The notes below the pieces were generated by a model. It did not search any database. It saw only the letters and a program-made list of their open reading frames with translations, and was not told the origin of the DNA. A stretch of 64,000 bases of DNA from Chrysogorgia sp. JL179-B06 (Eukaryota; Cnidaria; Anthozoa; Scleralcyonacea; Chrysogorgiidae): the NCBI GenBank assembly GCA_035772405.1, contig JAYKKM010000439.1, positions 7,531,001 through 7,595,000 of the forward strand. The letters are read 5' to 3'. This document shows, piece by piece, positions 1 through 11,955 of this stretch (position 1 is its first letter; every line of letters starts with the position of its first letter). The position numbers were made by a program, and so were the translations under genes.

Positions 1-1482
1 GCAGCGCTTGTAGAACTTACAATATTTTGACTATTATTATGTAAAAACTTACAATATTTTGACTATATTATCTTGTAACATCTTATCTTGTACTGTAACA
101 TCTTACATGCAATATTTTGACTATTATTATGTTAGAACTATTCATAAGATTTTGACTATTATAATTATGGATACTTAGAAGTGTTCAATATTTTTATTGT
201 TATCTCGTAACATCTTACCTGTATCTTGTACTGTATTATCTTACAGTACATGCAATATTTTGACTATTACTGTATTATGTAAGAACTGTGACTATTGTCT
301 TGTAACATCTTATTATTATGTAAGAACTGTGACTATTATCTTGTAACATCTCACAATATTTTGACAATATTACCTTGTAACATTATCTGGTTGTGAACCA
401 AAACGTTTACTACTTAGAATATTATGACTAGTAAATATATTGTAATATCTTACAATATTTTGACTGTATAGGCTAATATACTCAGAGTTGAAACACAAAT
501 CAGAAAGTTTAAAAGCTTGGTGTACTGTCAAAATACAGTAGTGTGTAGCAGGTACATGTATGTCTAATGCAGTGCAGTATAGCATTGCTGGGACCACTAA
601 CTCCCAAGGGGCCCTCAGAATTTTGGGAAACAAAATCAGCACTACTCTCCCTGGTGAAAATTCCTTAAGGATTCTTGCAAGGTGATCCTTGCAGGAATCC
701 TTAAGGATCCTTGAGGAATCCAATAAAGGACATTAGGCAACAAAAATTAAGTTTGCCTAATATGAAAGAACTCGTAAAATGATAGAGTTAGTAACAACTT
801 TTACAACTTTTCCGTATTTTACTTCGTTTTTAAAATATTTCATTTAGTTTGATGTCTCTGACATCAGGTGCAGGGTAGAGAATTTTCACTCATTAAAATA
901 TTAGTTACATCTTCAGGTTTGTTCCACAAATTCACTTGAAAATGTGCGTATAATAACTCCTCATGATAATGAACATTATAAACGTAGCAATCACTGAGAT
1001 ATAAGACATTTTTTAATGTGTGAAAATTCTCTACCCTGCACCTGACATCAGAGACCATCTCATTTACATATCAAACAAACTGAAATATTTCAAAAACGAA
1101 GTAAAATGCTTAAAAGTTGTAAAAGGTGTTACTCTATCATTTTACAAGTTCTTTCATATTAGACAAACTTAATTTTTGTTGCCGAATGTCCTATAAGTTA
1201 AATAATAGTCAAAATATTTAGTCAAAATATTGCATGTACAAGATACAGTATATTACACACATAAGATGTTACGAGATAATAGTCAAAATATTGAACAGCT
1301 CTTACATAATAATAGTCAAAATATTGCATGTAAGATGTTACAGTACAAGATAAGATGTTACAAGATATTGTAATAGTCAAATATTGTAAGAATTGTTACA
1401 TTAGAATAGAATAATATAGTCAAAATCTTGAAAGTTCTTACATAATAATAGTCAAAATATTGTAAGTTCTACAAGCAGCATT
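1..1482. repeat. Large foldback (long inverted repeat), left edge cut or just at the window edge
   Basis: The first ~870 bases pair with the reverse complement of ~1013-1482. Both outer ends read TTGTAGAACTTACAATATTT inward, followed by a degenerate tandem array of units like TCTTACAATATTTTGACTAT. The inner arms around 717-890 and 1013-1195 are nearly identical and enclose a ~120-bp loop. A stretch of about 240 bp (~478-716) exists only in the left arm and looks like a later insertion; it has its own small palindrome around 664-712. No credible coding sequence. The left flank lies outside the window, so no target duplication can be read. Probably a non-autonomous foldback DNA transposon. Confidence 0.8.
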
Positions 1483-1885
1483 GTGAGTAACTTTGTTACA
1501 CTTACGTTATTAGAAACAATTAAGTAATCATTACATTAATTTGTTCAGAAGGTAACTCTACATATAACTGCAGTCTTTGAAATTCGTGGCGGCATTCCGC
1601 AATTGCCGACGTGAATAACGAAAATAGCGTATCACGTCGGCACTTTTTTGCCGTCGTGAATTTGTTAACAACAAGCAGTTTTATCTGATCATTCTACACG
1701 TAACTTTGTTCTGTTCTTTCAATTCCTCGTACAATTATCTTGGACAAAATAATAATAAATAAGATTCAATAGTATTTTTGTATATAATATATTTTATTGT
1801 AGTATTTTTTCGACTATGGTGCAAGTTGTACTTGTTTTCATCAGGCTGAGGCCAAGAGATACGGTATAAGATACTAAGAAGTGGT
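1483..1885. other. Non-coding spacer
   Basis: No gene recognised. The only structure is a short inverted repeat, GCCGACGTGA at 1605 and TCACGTCGGC ending at 1641. Confidence 0.5.
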
Positions 1886-1975
1886 TTTATAGGCCTAAGG
1901 GTTAGGGTTAGTAAACTAATTAGGCGGGGGGTTAGGGTTAGAAAACCCGTTAGGCGGGGGGTTAGGGTTAGGATC
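1886..1975. repeat. Telomere-like interspersed repeat (TTAGGG units)
   Basis: Three blocks of GGGTTAGGGTTAG are separated by a spacer of the form (G)TTAGGCGGGG. The unit recurs, in either orientation, at 21295-21330, 31779-31855, 44085-44135 and 57413-57465. Several copies share a neighbouring AACCCCAAAACAACAAAGAT segment, here reversed at 1976-2000, so this is a dispersed family and not random interstitial telomere DNA. Confidence 0.75.
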
Positions 1976-2088
1976 TTTTGTTGTGTTGGGGTTGGGTTTC
2001 CTTAATACTAATAAAAGGATCGTCCAGAAGACGAGTGCTCGCGGGCGCTGACAAAGAACGCCCGGGATGTAGTAATTAAGACCCTTCT

Positions 2089-2410
2089 TTATCGTCAGTG
2101 GAGTTGTTTTGATGGCGATCACACAGTGATAGTTATTGTGAATGGTCTTTGGACGAAAATTAGTCGAAATAAACTATTTAGTTCATCATGCAGGAAAGTA
2201 GAGGAGCTTCTTAGGCATAATACGAGATCACGTCACTCAGTGACGTCATATTTGAGAAACAAAATGGCGTCGAAATTGGACAAACTCTCCAACTTCAACT
2301 AGCCACATCTTCTTAACTAAATTGATAGGAATGCTGAAACTTTGGAAATAATCTAAAGTCAGTAAGATCTTTCATATGAACTACATTTGTATTTGGGCCG
2401 GAGTGTCCCT
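2089..2410. mobile_element. TTAA-type MITE, 5'-truncated copy
   Basis: Nearly identical to the right ~325 bp of the complete element at 58973-59474 and ends with the same terminus GGAGTGTCCCT followed by TTAA (2411-2414). The left half is missing; the match begins at CTTTATCGTCAGTGG. TTAA target sites are typical of piggyBac and Kolobok superfamilies. Contains one TGACGTCA palindrome (2241-2248). Confidence 0.8.
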
Positions 2411-2414
2411 TTAA

Positions 2415-3140
2415 GACCAAACTAAGAGTAATAAAGTTTGAATTATATTAAGTGTTCGAAGCTATCAATATTAGAGTACTTATCAATAAAGTATTGATGA
2501 AGAGCTGTCTTAAAATTTTTCACCGTTTCTAATTATATAATTAGAATATAATTTTATATAAATATTACCATTGTCTTTTGTTGTTCCTTCATCATATCCA
2601 TGTTTTTCTCCATCACTCCACCCACTCCTTTGGAAATATATGAGCCCATATTTGGTCAACACTATTATACAATAATGAAAAAATGCTTTATGAATGCTTT
2701 ATGAAATCAAATTCCAAATTTATCTTTTTCATATATTTTATCATTTTTATTTTAATTTAATAAATTACTACTGTAACTCATTTCAAGGTATTTTCAAACT
2801 TAGCTGTACCCCCACCCCAAAGGAATTGTCGATATTATTTTTATGAACAGTCATGCTCAATTCAAATATTTCTATCCTGGTTATAAACCCCCGTTATCAA
2901 CTTACTGAAAACCCTTACACCAATGGAATTGAGGTATCAGTTTACCATCAGCTAATTTTCCAAGAGATGATTTTTTCATTATTCATTATTTTTTCACATA
3001 TGATTTCTGGATTCTGTCAAGGGCCATGTCATTAAGTGATGTGATTGGCTGGTCCTTTTGAGGCTACACCTGTATCAGAGGGTGCTGAATCATTCACATG
3101 CATCATTGGTATCATTCCAAAAGTAGAATCAGTCCATTTT
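2415..3140. other. AT-rich spacer with no recognised gene
   Basis: Both strands show only short open frames without recognisable motifs. It ends in a pyrimidine-rich microsatellite of CCTT units around 3155-3230. Confidence 0.5.
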
Positions 3141-3259
3141 TGGAGCAAACTTCGCCCTCCTTCCTTCCTCCCTCCGTCCCTTCTTCCTTCCGTCATTCCT
3201 TCCTTCCGTCATTCCTTCCTTCCTTCCAATTTAGGGATTGGGGGCCGGGGACTGTGGTG

Positions 3260-4245
3260 AGGGCGGATGGAACGCCTGCACGAAATACCCATGTTTTTGG
3301 ATTTCTATACGTCCACGAGAAGACGCTAAATTCTGATTGGCTAACTCAACTCATTAGTATTCAGGGATTCCCTGTCAGGAAACAAACATTTTAGATATTT
3401 TTCTTTCGAAAGCTTTAACCGATCTTCATTTTGTTGCTGGTCGTAGCTTTAAATTAAAACAGGAACAAAAAGTCACAACGAGGGAGCTGCTGGCAGGAAA
3501 AGATGTTTTGATGGAACGGGTTGTAGATTTACCAGACGGTGCGAGCGCGTGATTATCAGTCGGCAGGGGAAGCAGCTATATTATTGTGATTTCTACCTTG
3601 TCCTTGTCTTCAGGTGTTTCAACAGTGCTCTCTGGGGGTTAGGAGAATTCCTTCGACGTTTCAGAATAAAGAGACTTACGGCTAGGCCTAGACGTATATA
3701 AGTGATGGTTTCTACGTTGTCTTGCATATGAAATTTCTTGGCAAAATCCCATTCTGGAGTTACGGTGTTCGGTAGTCAGATGTCGCTTCATTCTATCACG
3801 GCTATTAATGTTATCGGTTGGTGGAACATTGCTGTCTACTTCTTTCGCATGTGTTAATACTGATTTCGTAAAGTTATAAAGTTCAAAAGCATTTCTTATT
3901 TTTTCTGCCGCAAGACCTACAAACCCGCTCGGAGAAAGTTTCACTGCGTAGTAATGCAAAGCCGATTGATTCACAAGTCTCAGCCAGAATCAACTCTGTG
4001 CTTCTATGTCTACACGATTGCTTGAATAAATTTTCAAAATAAATCTTGTTTCCGCCAGATGCAGTCAAGCTTTTTACGGAGTTTCAGACATGGATATTTC
4101 ACGATTCGGCCCGAAGTGAAATGTTTTATTCATTGAGTAAACCCCGCTAGTCGCTAATTGGTTGTTTTTGACAGTTCTTCATGTGGGCGGACATCCAAAA
4201 ACATGGGTCTTTCGTGCAGGCGTTACCTCCCCCCCTCGCCTTTCC
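3260..4245. mobile_element. Inverted-repeat element with a broken zinc-finger-like reading frame
   Basis: The segment around 3269-3318 (containing CCTGCACGAAATACCCATG) is repeated inverted at 4183-4232, giving a ~1-kb unit. On the minus strand between 4068 and 3639 two overlapping frames can be read as one broken protein with a C-x2-C signature (RVCRSCGRK) near the frame switch. I do not recognise the family. A run of about 20 C residues sits just outside the right arm (4248-4269). I could not define a target duplication, so the boundaries are approximate. Confidence 0.5.
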
Positions 4246-4299
4246 GCTTCCCCCCCCCCCCCCCCCCCCTAACGCCGCCACGCAGGCTAAGCAAACTAC

Positions 4300-4732
4300 A
4301 ACATAAAACATTATCAAACACTTTGGTATAAAAATCAGACAGATAATAAAAATTTCAAGCAGCTCCTCACAATATATATACTGTACATGTAAACCATCCC
4401 AGGAGCACTGATACCAACACCAAATTCCTTTTCAGAAATGGTCAATTGCCATCCAGAATGGTAGTGCCATTAATTTAACCACTACGCATATCACTGCAGA
4501 GCAAGTGGGATTATGGTCTTTCACGGGCCCCTAAATTCCCTAAGAAGCTTCATTCTATGTGTGGGATATGGTTATCGTAACAAGCCCCTTATTTGGCCGG
4601 GGCAGTTGGCCCAGCTTACCCCCCCCCCCCCCCCCATTGGCAGGGTTGCTTCTGAGTGTCCCCACAAGACAAAAGGGTTTGTGTAGTCTAATCCCAGGGT
4701 TAATTACTAATTAGGGAAGTGGCACTGATGGG
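4300..4732. other. Spacer with poly-C run, no gene seen
   Basis: Nothing coding recognised. A run of 17 or more C lies at about 4619-4635. Confidence 0.5.
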
Positions 4733-4738
4733 GGTATG

Positions 4739-5040
4739 TACGGTGGCCCCCAACTGTCACGGCTGCAAAATAAAAAGCGTCACGGCAAAAGCAAAAGCAT
4801 CACGGCAAAAGCGTCACGGCAAAAGCAAAAGCATCACGGCAAAAGCGAAGGCATCATGGCAAAAACATCCTCGTGCCCAGGCCTTCCTCGGTAATGATTC
4901 GGAGGTACTAGAGTGTGTATAAATCCGTTCTTTCTGGTCATGTCAATATTTTAGCGTGAATAGTGGGAATGTACTGCCAATTAAGCTGTGGTACACAATT
5001 GAACAACGAATCGAAATACTGCTCAAACTGTGGCGTAGTT
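4739..5040 (+). repeat. Left TIR of the DDE transposon
   Basis: Inverted copy of 18970-19394. From outside in: terminus TACGGTGGCCC, a short array of GGCAAAAGC(GTCAC/ATCAC) units, the segment CCTCGTGCCCAGGCCTTCC, a ~100-bp unique part and the zinc-ribbon exon. The array is shorter here than on the right. Confidence 0.85.
4969..5037 (+). pseudogene. TIR-encoded zinc-ribbon first exon of the HECT gene (left copy)
   Basis: From an ATG at 4969 an open frame encodes two cysteine pairs about 10 residues apart and ends CSNCGV before a GT (GTTAAG). The first pair is C-x3-C because of an extra codon; the mirrored copy at 18973-19067 has the regular C-x2-C. The exon faces the HECT coding exon that starts at 5687 behind a TTATTTTCAG acceptor. 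Six bases present in the right copy just before the donor are missing here, which disturbs the splice phase. The assignment as exon 1 is an inference from position, phase and symmetry. Confidence 0.6.
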
Positions 5041-5466
5041 AAGTTTCTTTTTGGTTAGTTTTTTGTTTTGAAATATATTGAAATGTTTATACCCATTATT
5101 TTGAAATCGGAATACTCCTGTTCCTGTCGGACAGTGATCACGAAAAGAATTAACAAGGAGAAAGTTCAAAAAGGTGCGTTTACTTTTTGTATTAAATATC
5201 AAAGACAAAATTAATGGCGTATTTTAAAACGTGATGACTTTTCAATAAAAACAGTGCATGCTGGGTATTAAACCATTAGGTATTTCTTTTATAAAATAAT
5301 ACAAGAGAACAAGTGGCAAAATGTCAAGAAATTTTTGGCGGGAAAATTCTGTGTTTGGATGGCTTGATCCAAATACGGGTATTGACCAATCAGAACAATT
5401 ATTTTGGTGCTCACCTAGATATTGGACCTGTTTGTTTCCACCCTGCACTCAAAAAGAGCACCCATC

Positions 5467-5615
5467 CAGAGGATGAAAGGCCCGGCCCCCCTGGCAAAAT
5501 TCCTGGCCCCCCCTGAGAAAATTTGTACTCTTAGGTCTTCATATGCCTCAGTTAGGATGGCCCCCCCTAGGTTTTCCCTGGCCCCCCTTGACAGAAAAAC
5601 CTGGCTACGCCTCTG
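5467..5615. mobile_element. hAT-like MITE (149 bp) in the intron of the HECT gene
   Basis: Begins CAGAGGATGAAAGG and ends GGCTACGCCTCTG, flanked by the 8-bp direct repeat CACCCATC (5459-5466 and 5616-5623). CAG termini with 8-bp TSDs are typical of hAT. Very rich in CCCCCC/TGGCC tracts. An open frame that runs through this MITE into the HECT exon is accidental. Confidence 0.85.
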
Positions 5616-5686
5616 CACCCATCCCTGTATTATTATTTATTTGTCCAACACATGTATTCATACAATTGTATGCTTCTTATTTTCAG

Positions 5687-7602
5687 AATCCCAGATACAT
5701 GTGCTTCGCCCTCCCAGTACAGGATCAACTACCCCAACCCCACCTACAGTAGAGGTTAAATCATTTAGTGCATATAAAGCTTCTAAAGGCAAACAATGGA
5801 AGTCAAGAGTCACCAAGAAATCTGAAAAAGTTAAATCTGAAGATGTAGTAGTGACAATTGGATTGCTAGAATGGAGTGAAAAAGAAAGTGTGTTAAAGCC
5901 GAAGCGAGGAAAGCGTTTGGCTCTCAGAGTCTCTGTTCAAGATCCTTATGCTAAAATACGTACACAAGCTATTGAGAAGTGGAAAGCATATCATAGTAAT
6001 CTATGCAAGGAAGGAAAAGAGTATGTTTTAACATATGAAAATGGAGAGGAGGCCCGATTCTTACCAGGAACAGTTGAGTTCTTCAACTTAAAATGCTATC
6101 AGGAAGAAATAGGGAAAGACTACAAGAGGATTGTATTTTTCCTTTGTACTCAAGAGGATCAGGATGCTTTCAGGAACAACAAAGAAGAGTACTATTCTGA
6201 TGGTGGCATGATCTATGACAATGAAGACGATGAAATTTTGAAACAAGATGATCAACAGCTGGCGAAGAAGCTTCAGTCAGAATATAATGAGGAGGTGGTA
6301 GATAGCATTGCTGTACATGGAGATCTAACTAAAGAAGAAAACATCAGATTAGAGGAACCACAAGATAGTGCAGAGGAGAAAACCACTTTCAACAGAGCAA
6401 CAGAAGCTGCAGAAAAGAGTGAAGATTTGCAACCTGTTTCATACAACACAGTCACAGATGCTATACAATCTATTGTAAGAAAAGTTGATGATTCTGGTCA
6501 ATTCTTTCTGGTTATCAGAAGGGGTTCACACTTGTCCAGAAATTAAGCTGTGTATTTGGCAGCGAGAGGCTACAAAGAATTCCCTTGAAAAAACACTAAC
6601 TGTACATTTCACTGGGGAGGTTGGTGTAGATTCTGGGGCAATGGTCAAATAGTTCTTAAGTCATACCATATGTGAAGTGGGAAAAACCATGTTCCCCAAT
6701 GGAAGTCCAAGTGACTCAATGCTAGGTGTCCATAATGGCAACTTTAAAACATGTGGTCAAATTACAGCAGTTAGCATTATACAAGGAGGACCTGCTCCCC
6801 ACTTTCTAAATGAGTGTGTATATGATATGCTTGTTAATCCAAATGTGGACATGAACAACTTAAATATCAACAAGCACTTCACAGAAGCTGAAAAGCAGCT
6901 CTTTGATGACATTTTAAGTGATCCCACCAGCCACTAAGATACCATTATTGAGCATGGGTACACTAGTATTATCACAAAGATCACACCAGTGATATCATGG
7001 GGACAGTCATGGTTAGCATAATCAGCAGGAGATTGTTGTATTTGTCAGAATTTCTGAGAGGCTTAGGACTGTTTGGCCTAGCAGATAGTGTCAAACAACA
7101 TCCTAATCTTTTTAAGGAATTATTTGCGATTGCCTGTGAAGACAACAGAAGTGTGGATGCCAATTATGTTGTTTCCTTGTTAAAGCCAGTGTATTTACTA
7201 GAGGGAACTTCCAAAAAGCTAACTGAACAGGCAGTAGTTGATAATTTTCAAGATTTTTTGATGCATCTGGAAGATAATGAAGTCACTGGCAACACAGAGG
7301 CCATTGCATGGAAGACTCAAGATGATGAAACTGACCCAGGCTGTATCAACAAAGATCCTGAAGGAGAATGCTTCCAGTCAGCTGATCTCACACCAGCAGG
7401 GATCCTAGGATGGCTAACTGGACAAAAGCATAAGCCAATCAATGGAGATGACCTTTTTATAAGTGTTCACTTTGACCACAACTGCATGGAAAGAAATCCT
7501 GGTCACAAAATCTGCTTTTCAACAGTTGGTGCTTGTGGCAGGCAAATTACTTTTCCTGTTGCCCACATGAAGGATCCCGATAAATCAAAAATATTTTCTT
7601 GA
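5687..7602 (+). pseudogene. HECT-domain E3 ubiquitin ligase-like gene carried by the transposon, broken
   Basis: HECT ligases take ubiquitin from an E2 onto a cysteine and pass it to a target. Coding sequence starts after a TTATTTTCAG acceptor (AG at 5685-5686), giving a lysine/proline-rich linker, then a ~280-residue acidic region. The HECT region follows in several frames. The N-lobe part includes LTVHFTGEVGVDSGAM around 6595-6650, and the next block (6677-6934) contains KTMFPNGSPSDSMLG. The C-lobe block (6997-7602) ends with ICFSTVGACGRQITFP, where the usual catalytic cysteine region lies (ACGRQ). Stops or frameshifts near 6546, 6650 and 6936 and in the 6937-7000 gap break it. It resembles the C-terminal half of G2E3-type HECT proteins (from memory). 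Convergent with the transposase gene and within the same TIRs, so it is probably element-borne cargo. Confidence 0.8.
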
Positions 7603-8048
7603 TTGCTTGTTGTAAAGGACAAGCATTTGCATAAGCCAATTGAGATAGTGTCATAAGCCATAAGCTAATTGAGATAGTGTCATTATATTACAATACATTG
7701 TACATTTTATACTTTGTATCCAGGACAATTTGTGAAGGGATCAGCTGAGACACAACTCATATTTGTTGTAGGATATTTTTACTATTTTGTTTAAAAAGTT
7801 TTGTTTACAGAAGAACTGTTACTGTACACGGACCATATTATCATCTATTCACTTAGGTGATCACTGTTCACATTCTAAGATTCTACTGGGAAAAATAAAT
7901 AAAAAATAAAAATTCTTGGTCCAGGTAATAATATACATACATGTAGCATTTACAAGAAGATAGAAATTACTAAAACAAAAATACAGTGTTTACTGTACTG
8001 TACTCAGGGCAAAAAAGTCCGTTTAGAATACGAAAATCCATTACTTTA
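7603..8048. other. Intergenic 3' region between the two convergent transposon genes
   Basis: No coding sequence. Rich in A-runs, with AATAAA-type poly(A) signals around 7893-7911, as expected between converging 3' ends. Contains a short direct repeat (CATAAGCCAATTGAGATAGT, roughly doubled at 7632-7680). Confidence 0.55.
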
Positions 8049-8100
8049 TCATGTGACAACAAACAAAATAAATATATGATGAAATGTTTGCATTGATTTT

Positions 8101-9188
8101 CTAAGCAGTCCCATGAGTAGCAATATTACTAAGTTTTCTGAACAGGGCAAAGGCTTCTTCCCACTGGGTTGGTGATGCGATCGAAAGTGTAATTGTTCTA
8201 GCATACTGAAAATAATCCTGATATTCAGTAGATTCACATTGTTCTAAAATGTTTTGTGAAGCATATTCAATTTCCTGTCTTGATACATCCAGCTTTAGGT
8301 TGTTTTTCCCACCATGGAGCTCTGGGGAAAAACAGAGAGTCTGGCCGCCCAGGGGTAGTATCATGCCTAGACTTTCGTATCCTATGCGTATTCCAGTGAT
8401 GTTTCACAAAATCTAGGTGCTTCTGTATGACTTCTGCAAAGCAGTACCAAAGGCACTCCATGTGAGTCTCAGATGATGAATCCAAAATTCCTTGAGATTC
8501 CAAGTCAGCAAAAAAATTTCTCCACCATACTGAATAGGTTTTGCCATAATAGGTGATGATACATATTTATGGGCATCAGTGCTATCTAGAAAATATGATT
8601 GAATAGATGCTGCTAGTCCATTTTCAGTTCTTAAGTCAGTAATTAATTGGACAGGACAGCCTTCTAATTCTATTATAGCTTGGAGATACATGTGGGCAAT
8701 GTTATCGGGTGAATTATTTGACGGGTAACATTAAGCCACAGTATTTTTTTACTGAACCCGTCAATTGCACCATGAATGGAAAATCCCCATGGTTTTAGTT
8801 TGTCATACCCATCAAGATGCCATGCATAGTTCGGTCCAGGGTTTCTATACACCCTCCTTTTTAGGCGGTATCTTTTTCGTAGCTCTGTCCCCACAGGATC
8901 CATTTGTTTGAGTAATTCTTGAACAATAACTCGAGGAACTCTCAAGCCTTCCATTTGTAGAGTATGCCAAACTGCTCTATAACCCATGGATGACCCAGAA
9001 CCATTTAGCAGCTCCCCAATTCTTGTTTGAACTTTCTGAAATGTATCTTCAAATCCTTGATGTGGCAAATCTCGACGCTGCAGACCACCATATTGCTTAA
9101 GACGTCTCAGAAGAGTAATGTAACTCATTTCACACTTATGGTGCTTAGACAGGAAAAGAAGAATTTAATTGTAATCATATCCACAATG
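8101..9188 (-). pseudogene. DDE/integrase-type transposase, main exon, broken
   Basis: Reading leftward from 9188: a helix-turn-helix-like part (ILLFLSKHHKCEMSY, then LLRRLKQYG), a linker, then the RNase-H-like catalytic core. The first aspartate is in YAWHLDGYDKLKPWGF and the second in LITDLRTENGL. The region expected to hold the glutamate (normally a E-x-WW type motif) reads YSVWWRNFF after a frame change at about 8540-8560, so the glutamate appears lost. The C-terminal part continues to a stop at 8101. There is a TAA stop just upstream of ILLFLSK and several frameshifts. The upstream exon lies at 17306-17212, separated by element D. The family resembles integrase-core transposases related to bacterial IS3. 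Confidence 0.85.
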
Positions 9189-9446
9189 TGTAGTTCCAGA
9201 AAAAAATCCATAACCCGGGTAAGGGGGGTTGGACAATGAAATTTCCGGAGGGGGGGGGGGGTCAGAGTCGTCTTAAATTTCCAGATGGTCATCGAAGTTG
9301 TCACATATTTGATAACATATCTTTCTACCTGCCTCGTACCCAGGCGTCTCAATCCTTCCAAGGCGGAGGAGCGGCTAGGCGGAAGAGCGGGGCGAGCGAG
9401 GCGTGGAGGGGCTGCTGGGAAGGCGGAAGAGCGGGGAACGCCTGGC

Positions 9447-11602
9447 CATTGAACTATATATAGACTGGAACGATAACTAGGTAAGCGCGGCCGTATGATT
9501 GGATGAAGCCAAAATTCTGATCACTAGGGCCGGGTCGTCGTCAGGCAACGCGCGAGGTCGGGCAAGAAAGCATGGTGAACAGAGTCAAATATATTAAGCG
9601 AATAATTCACTAGTCTTTAAACGACTAGGTAAAAATATTTAATTGTCGATTATTTACAAGAATAAAGTTTTGGAAGTGAATCCTTGACCTATTGGGAGCA
9701 ACACTATAATAAAGCTCAACGGTCTATGAACAAAGCGATGTCAGACGAGTCGAAGAATATCATGGAAGTCGCTTGACAAAAATTAAGGTAAATACTATAA
9801 ATATTTCTGGTTTTTAAATAGATTTAACTTGGTTAATTTATGTCTGTCACTTGACTGTCCGTTCAGCACAACAGTTTCGTAATAACGTTTCCCGTAGGTA
9901 AACAAACGTAGTGCGAAATATTGTACTGCTATGCACTTGATCAAATCATGCGATGATCTTCAAGCACACTTTCATTCATGCCTTGCTCGTGAACTTCAAA
10001 CAAAGCTTGGCGATATTCAACGAAGAAAGATCTCGAGTACCATTCTGCTTTGTATATTTTTCTCATGATTTACTATCTTGTTACCTTCTTTGCAGATGAT
10101 GGCAGATAGAATTGATCCCGGTATGGGTATGCCAAATTATTTTACATCATCTGTATACCGTCTTCCAAATGGATAAACATTTGAATTGTGCTACTGCTTT
10201 GTGTTTTCAAATATTTATGACTGAAGTTTGTCAAATGAAGTATGTAATTTATAGGTAATATTTGGCTGATTTCACTCGATCAAACTATATGTTGAAAGGA
10301 TTTATGGTGAAGGAAAATTGTCTGCTATATAGTTCTGTTTCTATAAGTAATTTTCTTTCCAAGTCATTAATCAATTCTGCCATATTTTAATATCCAACTT
10401 CTTTTTGCATCTTCTTAGATTTTGCTGCAGATTTCTAACTTTTTGTTTTAATTTTTGTTCTAGTATTTCTCAGTCCTGTTCATTGGAGGGTGTTGCCATA
10501 TTGGTTTCTCTTTTTTTTAAATAATTGTGGTCACAAAGAACCTTTGCAGCTGGTGACAATGAGTCATCATGAGGAGAATGCTTCAGTGGTATCTCAAGTC
10601 ATCTTCTACAATCCTCTTTGTGTTGTGAATATGTAGAGGAGGATGAAATGTGAGGGTCACTGATGGAACTGTATTGGTTTTTATTAATCTGCAGGTGCCA
10701 TTTGATGATGGGAGAATTGTGTAATCACGTCTCAAAATGATTGCTGTTTTTATCATGATATCATCTTGTGTTCCCCTGACTGCATTCTCCCACTTCACAA
10801 GGAAATGATGATAATGGGAATTCCATGATTTTTTAAAATTTTGATAGTTAAAATGTGTGTATTTGACAATGTATATAATTATTTGACATTAAATATGTGT
10901 AATTGTCACATTACTTTGCCCTCTTTGAAAAACTCATTTTCTGTGTCTTGACTACATTTCCTTTGGCACCCAAATACTGCACATATATATGCCATGTTCA
11001 CTTAATTACACTTGATGAATAAATTACCTTTATTTTAACTTTTAAATAGTTTTTTTCTGATTTTGTCAGTATTTTCGCAAAAAATATATCACTCTGCTGA
11101 CCAAAAAAGGACTGGGGAGGACATCCAAATTTCAGAAACATAACAAGTTGTAATTTTTCGTCGTAAATTGTACGTTTAAACACTATTTGTGTGTGGTGCC
11201 AGGCTAAAAACGTAACGAATAGCTAGTTTTTTGGATCAACTTGATTAATCTCTGGTCGAAAAATATCAAATATTCAGAAAAGTGCCAAAAATGTATAGAA
11301 AACCTAAATGACCGCGCATTTATTGAACTCAAATTTCGCAATGTTTTGTCAAATATTTCGTTTTTCAGACGAGTTTAAGCAGTTATAAAACCATAACAAG
11401 AAACTTATCTATCTGTGGGATGTTATTAAGTTTTAATAATAATTATTTTCTAAATTAAAACACATAAAAATTGGCGATTTTCTCGTTGGACCGGATCGGC
11501 CATTTTGCCTAAAAAAAGACTGGATGGAGTTCATGGCTGCCCCCATGGTTGGCTTCTAGTGCCAGGCCCTAGTTATCGTTCCAGTCTATATATAGTTCAA
11601 TG
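9447..11602. mobile_element. Element C: hAT-like transposon nested in element B
   Basis: TIR of about 35 bp beginning CATTGAACTATATATAGACT, mirrored at the right end, flanked by the 8-bp TSD CGCCTGGC (9439-9446 and 11603-11610). The 8-bp TSD fits hAT. The interior has no recognisable transposase. One small curiosity is an exon-like segment near 10096, CAG|ATGATGGCAG... ending in a GT-type donor. Confidence 0.8.
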
Positions 11603-11715
11603 CGCCTGGCAGATCTTGCAAGTGTTATGGCGGACAACAGCGTTTAATAGCGAACCGGAAAGCTCGAGAAATCCTTTCGATTATTCCAGAAGACCTGCTC
11701 ACTTGGGAGCAATTT

Positions 11716-11955
11716 TAGAATACCCATCCACTTTTGAAACCGCATTTAAAGGCAGAAATACAAACCAGGTTGCTCTAAAATCTCTTGAAATATAATGTCG
11801 AAGGTTTATATTGACTATTGTGTGTACTTGTTGTCGTTGTTGATATATAGTTATCAAAATTAAACGGGGTTTTAAAATAGAACGAAGCAATTGTATAATA
11901 TGATGAACTTTCCGTAATTTGACTCCTTTTACCAACTGTTAACAGATAATTCTAC
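11716..11955. mobile_element. TA-type MITE (TAGAATACCC family), copy 1
   Basis: Shares ~200 bp with the copies at 21981-22182 and 25616-25841, including TTTAAAGGCAGAAATACAAA. The left terminus is TAGAATACCC; the right terminus is degenerate here. Confidence 0.75.

Noticed and set aside
5422..5686. Open frame extending the HECT coding exon upstream to 5422
   Set aside because: The upstream part is the hAT MITE at 5467-5615 with a clean 8-bp TSD, plus intron; a good splice acceptor at 5685-5686 marks the true exon start.
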